Assembly: GCA_963790545.1 (NCBI GenBank)
Contig: CAWBPA010000024.1
Span: forward strand, 620,001-684,000
Origin: DATBJG01 sp963790545
GTDB lineage: Bacteria > Acidobacteriota > Vicinamibacteria > Vicinamibacterales > JAMQPK01
Length of the DNA: 64,000 nucleotides
Direction: 5' to 3'
In this document: in pieces, positions 17,330 to 26,442 of the stretch
Numbering within the stretch: the stretch's first letter is position 1
Layout: each line of letters begins with the position of its first letter
Position numbers and translations under genes: made by a program
The notes under the pieces: generated by a model
Told to the model about the DNA's origin: nothing
The model's input: only the letters and a program-made list of their open reading frames with translations
Databases searched by the model: none

Positions 17330-18388
17330 TTAGAGCATGCCTTCTGCGGCCATGAGCTCGGCATTGAGCACGGCGGCCCCCGCCGCCCCGCGCACGGTGT
17401 TGTGGCCGAGCGCCACGAACTTGTAGTCGAGCAACGGGCACGGACGCAGCCGCCCGATGAAGACGGCCATTCCCCCTTCCCGTTCGACGTCCAGTTTGGG
17501 CTGCGGCCGATTCGATTCATTCAAATAGACGATTGGCTTGGAAGGCGCGGTTGGCAGCTGGTGCTGCTGCGGTCGGCCGCAGAACGATCCAAAGGCGCGG
17601 AGCACATCTTCCTGCGCGGGGGTCTTCTCGAAACGCACGCCAATCATTTCCGTGTGACCGTTGGCGACCGGCACCCTCGTCGTTTGCGCGCTCACGATAA
17701 GAGGATGGGGCTCGACATGGCCGTTCTGGAGACTTCCAAGAATCTTCCGCGTTTCACTCTCGAGCTTCTCTTCTTCACCCGAGATAAACGGCACGACATT
17801 GCCCAGGATGTCCAGCGAAGCGACGCCAGGATAGCCGGCACCAGAAACAGCTTGCAGCGTGGTCACTGAAGCCGCGGTCGGGTTCAATTGACGAAGGGCC
17901 GCGAGCGCGATGGCCAGAAATATCGTCGAACAGTTCGGATTCGTCACAATCGCGCCCGTCCATCCTTTTGCCTGCTGCTGGGCGGCCACCAGTTTCAAGT
18001 GCTCGGCATTGATTTCGGGCACGAGCAGTGGCACGAGCGGATCCATCCGATGATTGCGCGCGTTGCTCAAGACAACGTGACCGGCGGCCGCAAAAGCCTG
18101 TTCGATCTCGCCCGCCACGCTGGCATCGAGCGCAGAAAACACGAGGCGCGGGGCATGCCCGGGCTTCGAATGCTCGACGGTCAGGTCGGCCACTTCCTCA
18201 GGCATGGGCGTCGGCAACCGCCACGTCAGGTCCCGATACTTGTGCCCTTCGGAGCGCTGACTGGCTCCGAGCCACGCAACACGGAACCAAGGGTGCCGGG
18301 CAAGCTGAACGATGAACTGTTGCCCGACCATGCCGGTCGCTCCCAAAACCCCTACATCAATCTTCTTGGCCCTTTCAGCGGATCCCAC
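17330..18388 (-). CDS. asd: Aspartate-semialdehyde dehydrogenase
   Basis: NADPH-dependent reduction of aspartyl phosphate, the branch-point step to lysine, threonine and methionine. The 352-residue protein has the Rossmann motif GVLGATGMVGQQFI, the catalytic cysteine in NPNCSTIFLA, and the substrate-site segment VANGHTEMIGV. Features such as LVFSALDASVAGEIEQAF place it with the archaeal/fungal-like ASADH subgroup. It is the first enzyme gene after a Thr/Lys leader and terminator, so the whole dap operon depends on antitermination. Confidence 0.95.
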   Translation of the reverse strand: MGSAERAKKIDVGVLGATGMVGQQFIVQLARHPWFRVAWLGASQRSEGHKYRDLTWRLPTPMPEEVADLTVEHSKPGHAPRLVFSALDASVAGEIEQAFAAAGHVVLSNARNHRMDPLVPLLVPEINAEHLKLVAAQQQAKGWTGAIVTNPNCSTIFLAIALAALRQLNPTAASVTTLQAVSGAGYPGVASLDILGNVVPFISGEEEKLESETRKILGSLQNGHVEPHPLIVSAQTTRVPVANGHTEMIGVRFEKTPAQEDVLRAFGSFCGRPQQHQLPTAPSKPIVYLNESNRPQPKLDVEREGGMAVFIGRLRPCPLLDYKFVALGHNTVRGAAGAAVLNAELMAAEGML

Positions 18389-18431
18389 GATCGTGTCCTC
18401 CCTCTAACGGCCGCCTGACGGGAACGAGGGC

Positions 18432-18467
18432 AAAAAAAAACCCGCCAACTCGTTCATGTCGGCGGGT
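18432..18467 (-). terminator. Attenuator terminator ahead of asd-dap operon
   Basis: On the minus strand CCCGCC and GGCGGG close a hairpin (inner AC/GT pairs) followed by nine T residues. It lies 26 bases after the leader stop codon and 43 bases before the asd start. Its 5' arm ACACCCGCC can instead pair with GGTGGTGT at 18513-18520 inside the leader ORF. Confidence 0.88.
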
Positions 18468-18493
18468 GTTTGCGGTTGCTGATTTCTGGCGAA

Positions 18494-18583
18494 TCAGGCC
18501 AGGACTAACGGCACACCACCGACCTCGCGAATCCGGGTAGTCCCGGTTCGCTTTCGAGTCGTCTTGGTGGTCCGCTTCGTCAT
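18494..18583 (-). CDS. Thr/Lys-rich leader peptide of the asd-dap attenuator
   Basis: A 29-codon ORF, MTKRTTKTTRKRTGTT then RIREVGGVPLVLA, with 8 Thr, 3 Lys and 5 Arg codons packed into the first 19 positions. Thr and Lys are end products of the pathway that asd feeds. ACCACC (Thr5-Thr6, 18566-18571) can pair with GGTGGT at 18515-18520; that strand can pair with ACACCCGCC, which in turn forms the terminator: the classic 1:2, 2:3, 3:4 set. The ATG lies about 8-10 bases after the -10 box, so the message may be leaderless. Not present as a longer ORF; the role is inferred from architecture. Confidence 0.85.
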   Translation of the reverse strand: MTKRTTKTTRKRTGTTRIREVGGVPLVLA

Positions 18584-18591
18584 TGGTCCGG

Positions 18592-18621
18592 AGTATAGGC
18601 GCCCCCGACCAGCCTCGTCAA
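18592..18621 (-). promoter_or_regulatory. Sigma70-like promoter of the asd-dap leader
   Basis: Minus-strand -35 TTGACG (18616-18621) and -10 TATACT (18592-18597), 18-base spacer. The predicted start is within about 2 bases of the leader ATG at 18583. It is back-to-back with the suf promoter, with 26 bases between the two -35 boxes. Confidence 0.75.
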
Positions 18622-18647
18622 CCGCTAAATACTGGTGTTTCCATGCC

Positions 18648-18676
18648 TTGACGCCCTTTGAAAGCCGGGTGATAAT
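18648..18676 (+). promoter_or_regulatory. sufAp: Sigma70-like promoter of the suf operon
   Basis: Plus-strand -35 TTGACG (18648-18653) and -10 GATAAT (18671-18676), 17-base spacer. The predicted start is near 18684, so the 5' leader is under 20 bases. Confidence 0.65.
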
Positions 18677-18700
18677 ATAGGACCAATTAGGTCGGATATT
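18675..18700. promoter_or_regulatory. Candidate Rrf2/IscR-type operator at the suf promoter
   Basis: The dyad ATA-GGACC-AATT-AGGTC-GGATAT overlaps the -10 box, start site and ribosome site of sufA. Its layout (ATA..GACC-AT-rich centre-GGTC..TAT) resembles sites bound by Rrf2-family Fe-S sensors such as IscR and SufR, which repress these operons when clusters are plentiful. No such regulator gene lies in the window, so the binder is inferred. Confidence 0.5.
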
Positions 18701-18701
18701 T

Positions 18702-19029
18702 ATGATCCAGATATCGGAGAACGCCGCCCGTCAGATTCTCAAAATGCTCACCAAGCATGGCTTGGAGGGCGGCGGCCTGCGCGTCGGGCTGAAGGCCGGA
18801 GGGTGTTCGGGTTTCGAGTATGTCTTTGCATGGGAACGCGATCCGCGGGCAAACGACGAAGTCTTCTCGGGGCCCGATGGCAGCCGCGTGTTTATCGATC
18901 CCAAGAGTTACACCCTGCTCAAGGGCACCGAGCCTCGATTACGACACGAATCTGATCAGCCAAGGCTTCATCTTTCACAACCCGAACGCCAAGAGCACGT
19001 GCGGATGCGGGTTGTCGTTTAGTACGTAG
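18702..19029 (+). CDS. sufA: A-type Fe-S carrier protein SufA/ErpA (one frameshift)
   Basis: Carries nascent Fe-S clusters from SufBCD to apoproteins. The first frame gives MIQISENAARQILKML, LKAGGCSGFEYVF (first conserved Cys) and FIDPKSYTLLKGTE. Near 18930-18933 (GAGCCTC) the frame shifts to LDYDTNLISQGFIFHNPNAK and the C-terminal STCGCGLSF with the two other conserved cysteines. Deleting one C gives a protein of about 108 residues that fits the family end to end. An assembly indel is the simplest reading. It heads the suf operon. Confidence 0.87.
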
Positions 19030-19112
19030 CCATCAGCCGTCAGCCATCAGCTAAGGGCTGTCACGCAGCTGTTAGCTGAGGGCAAGCTGAAGGCTGATAG
19101 CTGATGGCTCCT
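19030..19112. repeat. AGCCATCAGC-type tract with inverted arms before sufB
   Basis: AGCCATCAGCCGTCAGCC units at the left face GCTGATAGCTGATGGCT units at the right, giving a long imperfect hairpin across the 97-base sufA-sufB spacer. It belongs to the same class of short-period tracts seen at other borders. No T-run follows, so it is not an obvious terminator. Confidence 0.65.
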
Positions 19113-19126
19113 TTGAGGTCTTCCTC

Positions 19127-20572
<1,446 letters not shown>

Positions 20573-20606
20573 AGGCTAAGGCTGAAGGCTGATAAGGAAC
20601 TCATAC

Positions 20607-21368
20607 ATGCTTGAGATTCGCAATCTGCAGGTTCGCGCCGCGGGAAAAGACATCCTCCGCGGTATCGATCTCACCGTGAACGCCGGCGAAGTGCACGCCA
20701 TCATGGGACCGAATGGATCCGGCAAGAGCACGCTGGCCAGGGTCCTGGCCGGGCATCCGGAATACGAGATTGTCGGCGGCGACGTCCTTTACGAGGGCAA
20801 GCCACTCCTGGAGATCGATCCGGAGGAACGCGCCCGCCAAGGCGTGTTCATGGCGTTTCAGTATCCCGTTGAGATTCCTGGCGTCAACAACGCGTACTTC
20901 CTGAAGGCCGCACTGAACGCGGTCCACAAGCACCGGGGATTGCCCGAGGTCGATGCCATGGAGTTCATGACGCTCGTGCGCGAGCGAGCGAAGCTGCTCG
21001 ACCTCGATGCGAGCCTTCTCAGTCGGCCGGTCAACGAAGGCTTCTCGGGCGGTGAAAAGAAGCGCAATGAGATTTTCCAGATGGCAGTCCTGGAGCCGCG
21101 ACTGGCGGTCCTGGACGAAACAGATTCAGGGCTCGACATCGACGCGCTCAAGATCGTGGCCAACGGCGTGAACGTGATGCGGTCCCCTGAGCGGGCATTC
21201 GTCGTCATCACACACTATCAGCGTCTGCTGACCCACATCGTGCCGGATTTCGTCCACGTTCTGCAGGGCGGACGAATCGTTCAGTCGGGCGACAAGGAGC
21301 TCGCGCTGCACCTCGAGGAGAAAGGCTACGGCTGGCTCGAACGTGAACCGGCCGCGGCCAATCGGTAA
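20607..21368 (+). CDS. sufC: Fe-S assembly ATPase SufC
   Basis: ABC-type ATPase of SufBCD. The 253-residue protein has Walker A GPNGSGKSTLARVLAGHPEY, the SufC-type signature NEGFSGGEKKRNEIFQMAVL, Walker B AVLDETDSGLDIDALK and the switch histidine in VVITHYQRLL. It is followed at once by sufD. The 34-base spacer from sufB holds a short AAGGCTGAAGGCTGA tract. Confidence 0.97.
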   Translation: MLEIRNLQVRAAGKDILRGIDLTVNAGEVHAIMGPNGSGKSTLARVLAGHPEYEIVGGDVLYEGKPLLEIDPEERARQGVFMAFQYPVEIPGVNNAYFLKAALNAVHKHRGLPEVDAMEFMTLVRERAKLLDLDASLLSRPVNEGFSGGEKKRNEIFQMAVLEPRLAVLDETDSGLDIDALKIVANGVNVMRSPERAFVVITHYQRLLTHIVPDFVHVLQGGRIVQSGDKELALHLEEKGYGWLEREPAAANR

Positions 21369-21372
21369 CCGC

Positions 21373-22764
21373 ATGCACGAAGAAACACTCACACAGACCG
21401 TCGAGGGCGCCGACACGAGCCAGGCACCAGCGCGAGCCTCGGAACGGGCGCGCGCCGTTGCTCGGTACGTCTCCGAATTCGAGCGACTCGAGCATCAGGT
21501 ATCGAGGGAGCAGCCAGCATGGCTGGCCGAAGCTCGGCGAGCTGCAATCGCGCGGTTCAGCGAGCTGGGCTTTCCGACGACACGCCAGGAGGCCTGGCGG
21601 TTTACGAGCGTTGCCCCTCTCGTCGAGCGAGCGACCGCTCTGGCAACTGATGGTCTGTCGTCGATCGGTCGAGACTTCGTGCCACGCCTTACGCTCGAAG
21701 GGGTCTCCGGCCTCATCGTGCTCGTCAACGGCCGGTTCGTTCCACAGCTGTCATCCCTGGCTGGTCTGCCGGCCGGGATGGTCGTTTCGTCGCTCAAGGC
21801 GGCGCTTCGGTCACGCGCGGATCTCATGGAGCCGCATCTGACGCGCGTGGCGAGCGGTCACAATCATCCGTTCACCGAGCTCAACACGGCGTTTCTCGAC
21901 GATGGGGCGTTCGTGTGGATCCCGGCGCACACGGTGCTGGCGGCTCCTATTCAGCTGTTGTTCGTATCGACCGGCCAGTCCGACACGACCTCGGTGTCGC
22001 ATCCTCGCGTACTTGTCGTGGCCGGCGAGCACAGCCAGGTGCAAATCATCGAACGCTACGTAGGCTCCGGCGACCGCCCGTACTTCACGAACGCCGTGAC
22101 GGAGGTCGTTACCGAATCGGATGCCGTCGTCGATCACTACCGGCTGCAGCAGGAAAATTCACAGGCGTTCCATATCGGCAGCGTGCATCTCTCGGCACAC
22201 CGGGCCAGCACGTTTTCCTCACACTCGCTGGCGCTTGGAGGCAGCCTGGTCCGTAACGATGTCGTGGCCAAGCTTTCGGGCGAAGGGATTGACTGTACGT
22301 TGAACGGGCTCTACCTTGCGGGTGGGACGTCGCTCGTGGACAATCACACGACGATCGACCACGCGACGCCCCATTGCGGCAGCCATGAGGTGTACAAGGG
22401 CATTCTGTGGGGTCGGGCCCGCGCGGTGTTCAACGGCAAGATTATCGTCAGGCCAGACGCGCAAAAAACCGACGCCAAGCAAACCAACAAGGCCCTGCTG
22501 CTTTCTGACGACGCCCAGGTCAACACGAAGCCTGAACTGGAAATCTTCGCCAACGACGTGAAGTGCACGCACGGTGCGGCAATTGGCCAGCTCGACGACG
22601 ATGCAATCTTCTATCTGCGAACGCGGGGGCTGGGCTACGACGAGGCCCGGGCCATGCTGATTCACGCGTTTGCGGGCGACATCATTCAGCGAATCAAGAT
22701 TCCAGCGTTGCGGGCAGAGCTCGAAGCGACGCTCGCAACCGAGTTGCCCCAGGAAGCCCCATGA
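21373..22764 (+). CDS. sufD: Fe-S assembly protein SufD
   Basis: SufB paralogue that partners it in SufBCD and helps iron entry. The 463-residue protein shows LGFPTTRQEAWRFTSVAPL, HNHPFTELNTAFLDDGAFVW, HCGSHEVYKGILWGRARAVF, NGKIIVRPDAQKTDAKQTNK and CTHGAAIGQLDDDAIFYLRT. I start it at ATG 21373 (MHEETLTQ), just past the sufC stop; the longer frame from 21343 would overlap sufC. Its stop overlaps the sufS ATG (ATGA). Confidence 0.95.
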   Translation: MHEETLTQTVEGADTSQAPARASERARAVARYVSEFERLEHQVSREQPAWLAEARRAAIARFSELGFPTTRQEAWRFTSVAPLVERATALATDGLSSIGRDFVPRLTLEGVSGLIVLVNGRFVPQLSSLAGLPAGMVVSSLKAALRSRADLMEPHLTRVASGHNHPFTELNTAFLDDGAFVWIPAHTVLAAPIQLLFVSTGQSDTTSVSHPRVLVVAGEHSQVQIIERYVGSGDRPYFTNAVTEVVTESDAVVDHYRLQQENSQAFHIGSVHLSAHRASTFSSHSLALGGSLVRNDVVAKLSGEGIDCTLNGLYLAGGTSLVDNHTTIDHATPHCGSHEVYKGILWGRARAVFNGKIIVRPDAQKTDAKQTNKALLLSDDAQVNTKPELEIFANDVKCTHGAAIGQLDDDAIFYLRTRGLGYDEARAMLIHAFAGDIIQRIKIPALRAELEATLATELPQEAP

Positions 22765-24014
22765 GCGGCGTGACCGCGGTGTCGAGGCCACCGGCCGTAT
22801 TCGACGTCCGGCGCATCCGGCAGGACTTCCCCATCCTGCAGGAACGCGTACACGGCAAACCGCTGGTGTATCTGGACAACGCCGCGACCGCCCAGAAACC
22901 GCAAGCGGTCATTGACACCATGGTCCGCAGTCTCGCGGAAGAGAACGCCAACATCCATCGCGGCGTTCATGCCTTGAGCGAACGGGCCACGAAGTCGTTC
23001 GAGGACGCCCGGACCAAGGTCAAGCGCTTCATCAACGCCGCCGATGCGCACGAGATCGTCTTCGTGCGCGGGACGACTGAAGCCATCAACCTCGTGGCTC
23101 AGACGTTCGGACGCACGCGGCTGAAGGCGGGCGACGAGGTGCTCATCTCGGGCCTCGAACACCACTCCAACATCGTCCCCTGGCAACTGCTGGCCGAGCA
23201 AATCGGGATCCGTCTGACGGTCATCCCGATCACCGACGCTGGCGAGCTGCGGCTGGACCGGTATGAGACGCTGCTGACAACGCGCACGAAGCTGGTGTCG
23301 CTGGTGCACGTCTCGAATTCGCTGGGAACGATCAATCCGGTACAGGAGATGATTGCCACCGCTCACGCGCGCGGGATTCCCGTGCTGCTCGACGGTGCGC
23401 AGGCCGTACCGCACCTGAAGGTCGATGTGCAGGCGCTCGACTGTGACTTTTACGCGTTTTCCGGACACAAGATGTTCGGACCGACAGGCATTGGCGTGCT
23501 CTACGGCAAGCGCGCCCTGCTCGACAGCATGCCCCCCTATCAGGGTGGCGGGGACATGATCTCCTCGGTAACCTTCGAGAAGAGCGAATACAACATCGTG
23601 CCGTACAAGTTCGAAGCCGGTACGCCGAACATCACCGGCGCGGTGGGCCTCGGTGCGGCCATCGATTACCTCGACGGACTCGATTGGCCAGCTGTCCAGG
23701 CCTACGAACACGAGCTGCTGGCCTACGGCACGGAACAGCTGTCGAGGCTGACGGGAGTGCGTATTCTGGGAACTGCGGCAAGCAAGGCCAGCGTCCTGTC
23801 GTTCGTGATGGAGCACGTGCACCCGCACGATATAGGGACTATCCTTGACCAGGAAGGCGTTGCGATTCGGACCGGCCACCACTGCACCCAACCTTTGATG
23901 GAGCGGCTGGGTGTACCGGCAACCGCACGCGCATCGCTGGCGTTCTACAATACGCGCGACGAGATCGATACGCTCGTCGCGGCACTCGGCAAGGTGCAGG
24001 AGATTTTCACGTAA
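22761..24014 (+). CDS. sufS: Cysteine desulfurase SufS
   Basis: PLP enzyme that removes sulfur from cysteine for cluster synthesis. The 417-residue protein has the opening RIRQDFPILQERVHGKPLVY-type segment with LDNAATAQKPQAVID, the PLP lysine in FSGHKMFGPTGIGVLYG and the catalytic cysteine in TGHHCTQPLMERLG. Start ATG overlaps the sufD stop; the stop shares a base with sufU. An ORF opening 198 bases upstream is only extension into sufD. Confidence 0.96.
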   Translation: MSGVTAVSRPPAVFDVRRIRQDFPILQERVHGKPLVYLDNAATAQKPQAVIDTMVRSLAEENANIHRGVHALSERATKSFEDARTKVKRFINAADAHEIVFVRGTTEAINLVAQTFGRTRLKAGDEVLISGLEHHSNIVPWQLLAEQIGIRLTVIPITDAGELRLDRYETLLTTRTKLVSLVHVSNSLGTINPVQEMIATAHARGIPVLLDGAQAVPHLKVDVQALDCDFYAFSGHKMFGPTGIGVLYGKRALLDSMPPYQGGGDMISSVTFEKSEYNIVPYKFEAGTPNITGAVGLGAAIDYLDGLDWPAVQAYEHELLAYGTEQLSRLTGVRILGTAASKASVLSFVMEHVHPHDIGTILDQEGVAIRTGHHCTQPLMERLGVPATARASLAFYNTRDEIDTLVAALGKVQEIFT

Positions 24015-24466
24015 TGTCCGATTTGCGCGAGCTTTATCAGGAGGTCATCCTCGACCACAACAAGCGGCCGCGGAACTTCCGCGCCATCCAGCCTCCCAGT
24101 CAGAAGGCCGAAGGCTACAATCCGCTCTGTGGCGATCGCATCACGGTGTATCTCCGTCTGAAAGGGGATGTCATCGAGGATGTCGCGTTCGAAGGGTCGG
24201 GATGCGCTATCTCCAAGGCTTCGGCCTCTCTGATGACCGACGCGCTCAAGGGGCGCACCATCGTCGACGCGGGAAGCTTGTTCGAAGAATTCCACCACAT
24301 GGTGACCGCGCCCGCGGACGCGGCTGTGGAGATCGGACGCCTGGACAAACTTGCGGTCTTTGCCGGCGTGCGCGAGTATCCGGTCCGCGTCAAGTGCGCC
24401 AGCCTGGCGTGGCATACGTTGCGGGCCGCTCTGGAAGCCAAACACGATGTCGTCTCCACAGAATGA
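24014..24466 (+). CDS. sufU: Sulfur-acceptor protein SufU
   Basis: Zn-containing partner that takes persulfide sulfur from SufS. The 150-residue protein has the conserved cysteines in YNPLCGDRITVYL, FEGSGCAISKASASL and VKCASLAWHTLRAAL, and the GCAIS-SxAS segment that separates SufU from IscU. Its ATG overlaps the sufS TAA by one base. SufU-type systems pair with SufS, consistent with this neighbour. Confidence 0.94.
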   Translation: MSDLRELYQEVILDHNKRPRNFRAIQPPSQKAEGYNPLCGDRITVYLRLKGDVIEDVAFEGSGCAISKASASLMTDALKGRTIVDAGSLFEEFHHMVTAPADAAVEIGRLDKLAVFAGVREYPVRVKCASLAWHTLRAALEAKHDVVSTE

Positions 24467-24881
24467 CGCTGCGGATGCCGGGCGGATTATTCCGGTGATC
24501 CCCGACGCACCCGAGTCCGCCTCACCGCAGCCTGGCGCCGGCGGCCGTGTGCCGCTCACGTCGGATCCGCTCAACACGCTGAAGCTCAAGCCGCAGATCG
24601 TCCAGGCGCTCTCGACGATTTTCGATCCCGAGATTCCGGTCAACATCTACGAGCTGGGGCTCATCTACGACATCATTGTGGATGCAGAGGGTTCGGTCGA
24701 GATTCGCATGACCCTCACATCACCGGGATGTCCGGCCGCACAGGTGCTGCCCGTCCAAACCGAACAGCGCGTGCGCGAGATTCCCGGCGTCAAGGACGTG
24801 CACGTCGAGATTGTCTGGGATCCGCCCTGGACCAAAGACCTGATGTCAGAGGCTGCCAAGCTCCAGCTCGGGATCTTTTGA
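24447..24881 (+). CDS. sufT: SufT-like MIP18 (DUF59) Fe-S maturation protein
   Basis: A protein of about 144 residues with a low-complexity N-terminus and a DUF59/MIP18 domain (STIFDPEIPVNIYELGLIYD, MTLTSPGCPAAQVLPVQTE, VHVEIVWDPPWTKDLMSE). Members assist Fe-S cluster maturation or transfer in suf operons. Start chosen at ATG 24447 (MSSPQNDAA), overlapping sufU by 20 bases; the frame is open further upstream but lies in sufU. Confidence 0.88.
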   Translation: MSSPQNDAADAGRIIPVIPDAPESASPQPGAGGRVPLTSDPLNTLKLKPQIVQALSTIFDPEIPVNIYELGLIYDIIVDAEGSVEIRMTLTSPGCPAAQVLPVQTEQRVREIPGVKDVHVEIVWDPPWTKDLMSEAAKLQLGIF

Positions 24882-24889
24882 AAGCCACA

Positions 24890-24966
24890 GGCGGACTCTG
24901 ACCAGCCTCCGCCAAGGCTACGGCGGTCCGCCGAAGCTTCAGCGAAGGCGGAAGGATCCGCGCTAC
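24890..24966. repeat. Long-form GTAG REP with the same inserted ~51-nt module
   Basis: On the minus strand GTAGCGCGGATCCTT, then a module of about 51 bases, then CAGAGTCCGC. Without the module the arms read as GCGGATCCTTCAGAGTCCGC, nearly identical to the short REP at 50403-50428. The module matches that in the 6541-6616 element. Lies between sufT and the rhodanese gene. Confidence 0.75.
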
Positions 24967-24977
24967 GCGATTCGACC

Positions 24978-25302
24978 ATGGCGTCAATCGGCCCCTCCGC
25001 GCTGATCGCGCAGATCGACGCCGGCACTGCCCCAACCATCCTTGACGTCACGATCTCGCCGGGAGTTTGTCGACGGGCACGTTCCGGGTGCTCTTCATTT
25101 TCCATTCTGGACAATGCTCTTTCGAGCAGCAAGAATTCCCCGTGCTGAACCGGTGGTCGTGTATTGCGGCCACGGACCCCGGGCGCGCCTGGCAGCGGCG
25201 GCCATGCACTTGTACGGATTCCAGCGGGTGATGTACCTTGACGGGCACATGGCGAAATGGCGGAAAGAAGGGCTCCGACAAGAACGGACAATTGATAACT
25301 GA
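24978..25302 (+). CDS. Rhodanese-like sulfurtransferase (one frameshift)
   Basis: Single-domain rhodanese of about 107 residues after frame repair. The first frame reads MASIGPSALIAQIDAGTAPT-ILDV; near 25045-25048 one extra base moves the reading to RSRREFVDGHVPGALHFPFW. The active-site loop VVYCGHGPRARLAA holds the catalytic cysteine, and GFQRVMYLDGHMAKW ends the fold. Its place at the end of the suf operon suggests persulfide handling, though that is inference. The ILDVRSRREFVDGHVPGA pattern is only complete when the frames are joined. Confidence 0.82.
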
Positions 25303-25315
25303 GGCGTACGTGAAT

Positions 25316-25412
25316 TTTTCAACGCTGAGGACGCCGAGGACGCGAAGGCCACAGAGAATTCTTAGGTTGATCCCCAGCGATCTCAGCGGCCCCCGCGAAC
25401 TCTGCGTTGAGT
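25316..25412. repeat. AACGCTGAGGACG..CTCTGCGTTGAG repeat, copy A
   Basis: About 97 bases with ends TTTTCAACGCTGAGGACGCC and GCGAACTCTGCGTTGAG, which are imperfect inverted repeats. Copies in the opposite orientation lie at 36305-36447 and 53337-53434. Fills the spacer between the rhodanese and the epimerase gene. Confidence 0.75.
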
Positions 25413-25443
25413 CTTCGAGAACTCACAACACTCATCAACCCGC

Positions 25444-26442
25444 ATGAGCACGATCCTCGTGACCGGCGGCGCCGGATTCATCGGATCACACCTCGCCGAG
25501 GCACTCAGGCGACGGGGCCACGGGGTCGTCGTCCTCGACGATTTGAGCGGCGGGTTCGCGGACAATCTCACCGACGGCGCAAGGCTCGTTCACGGAAGCA
25601 TCCTCGATGTCGAGCTGCTGAATCGACTGTTCGACGAACATGCCTTCGACTACGTGTATCACCTCGCGGCTTACGCCGCCGAAGGGCTGAGCCACTTCAT
25701 CAAGCGGTTCAACTACACGAACAACGTGATCGGCAGCGTCAACCTGATCAACGCGGCGGTCAACTTCGACGTCAAGGGTTTCATCTTTACATCGTCTATT
25801 GCCGTGTACGGCGACCGGGCCCAGCTGCCGATGGACGAGACGACGCGTCCGGAACCTCAGGATTCCTACGGAATTGCGAAGTTTGCCGTGGAGCAGGAGC
25901 TGCACGCCAGTCGCGACATGTTTGGGCTCGACTACATCATCTTCCGGCCACACAACGTGTACGGCCCGAAGCAGAATATCGGCGACCGGTACCGAAACGT
26001 CGTCGGCATCTTCATGAACCAGATCCTCCAGGGCAAACCGATGACCATTTTCGGCGACGGCACGCAAACCCGGGCCTTCAGCTACATTGACGACGTCGCG
26101 CCTGTCATGGCCGAAGCCATCGAGATCCCATCCGCGTGGAACCAGATCTTCAACGTCGGCGCGGATCAGCCATGTGCATTGAACGATCTCGCGCGGCAGG
26201 TGGCCGCCGTCATGAACGTCGAGCCCGATATCGTTCATCTGCCACCTCGGCACGAGGTACAGCATGCCCATGCCACGCATGGGAAGGTGCGCGACGTGTT
26301 CGGCAACCGCCAGCAGACCACGCTCGAGGAGGGGCTGCGCACCATGGCAGCGTGGGTCAAGATCCGAGGAGCCCGGGCAAGCATGCCGTTTCAGGAGATT
26401 GAGGTGCCGAAGAACCTTCCTGCGGTGTGGCTCGGAGTATGA
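25444..26442 (+). CDS. NAD-dependent sugar-nucleotide epimerase/dehydratase
   Basis: Extended short-chain dehydrogenase of 332 residues: Rossmann motif VTGGAGFIGSHLAEALRRRG, the serine of FTSSIAVYGDR and YxxxK in DSYGIAKFAVEQE, with substrate segments FRPHNVYGPKQNIG and FGDGTQTRAFSYIDDV. Similar to UDP-glucose/GlcNAc 4-epimerases; the exact sugar cannot be read from sequence. First of four overlapping or adjacent genes for a surface glycan or glycolipid. Confidence 0.9.
   Translation: MSTILVTGGAGFIGSHLAEALRRRGHGVVVLDDLSGGFADNLTDGARLVHGSILDVELLNRLFDEHAFDYVYHLAAYAAEGLSHFIKRFNYTNNVIGSVNLINAAVNFDVKGFIFTSSIAVYGDRAQLPMDETTRPEPQDSYGIAKFAVEQELHASRDMFGLDYIIFRPHNVYGPKQNIGDRYRNVVGIFMNQILQGKPMTIFGDGTQTRAFSYIDDVAPVMAEAIEIPSAWNQIFNVGADQPCALNDLARQVAAVMNVEPDIVHLPPRHEVQHAHATHGKVRDVFGNRQQTTLEEGLRTMAAWVKIRGARASMPFQEIEVPKNLPAVWLGV

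Noticed and set aside
18389..18701. Lysine riboswitch upstream of asd
   Set aside because: The leader is too short, lacks a large multi-helix fold, and instead holds a Thr/Lys-rich ORF with alternative hairpins.
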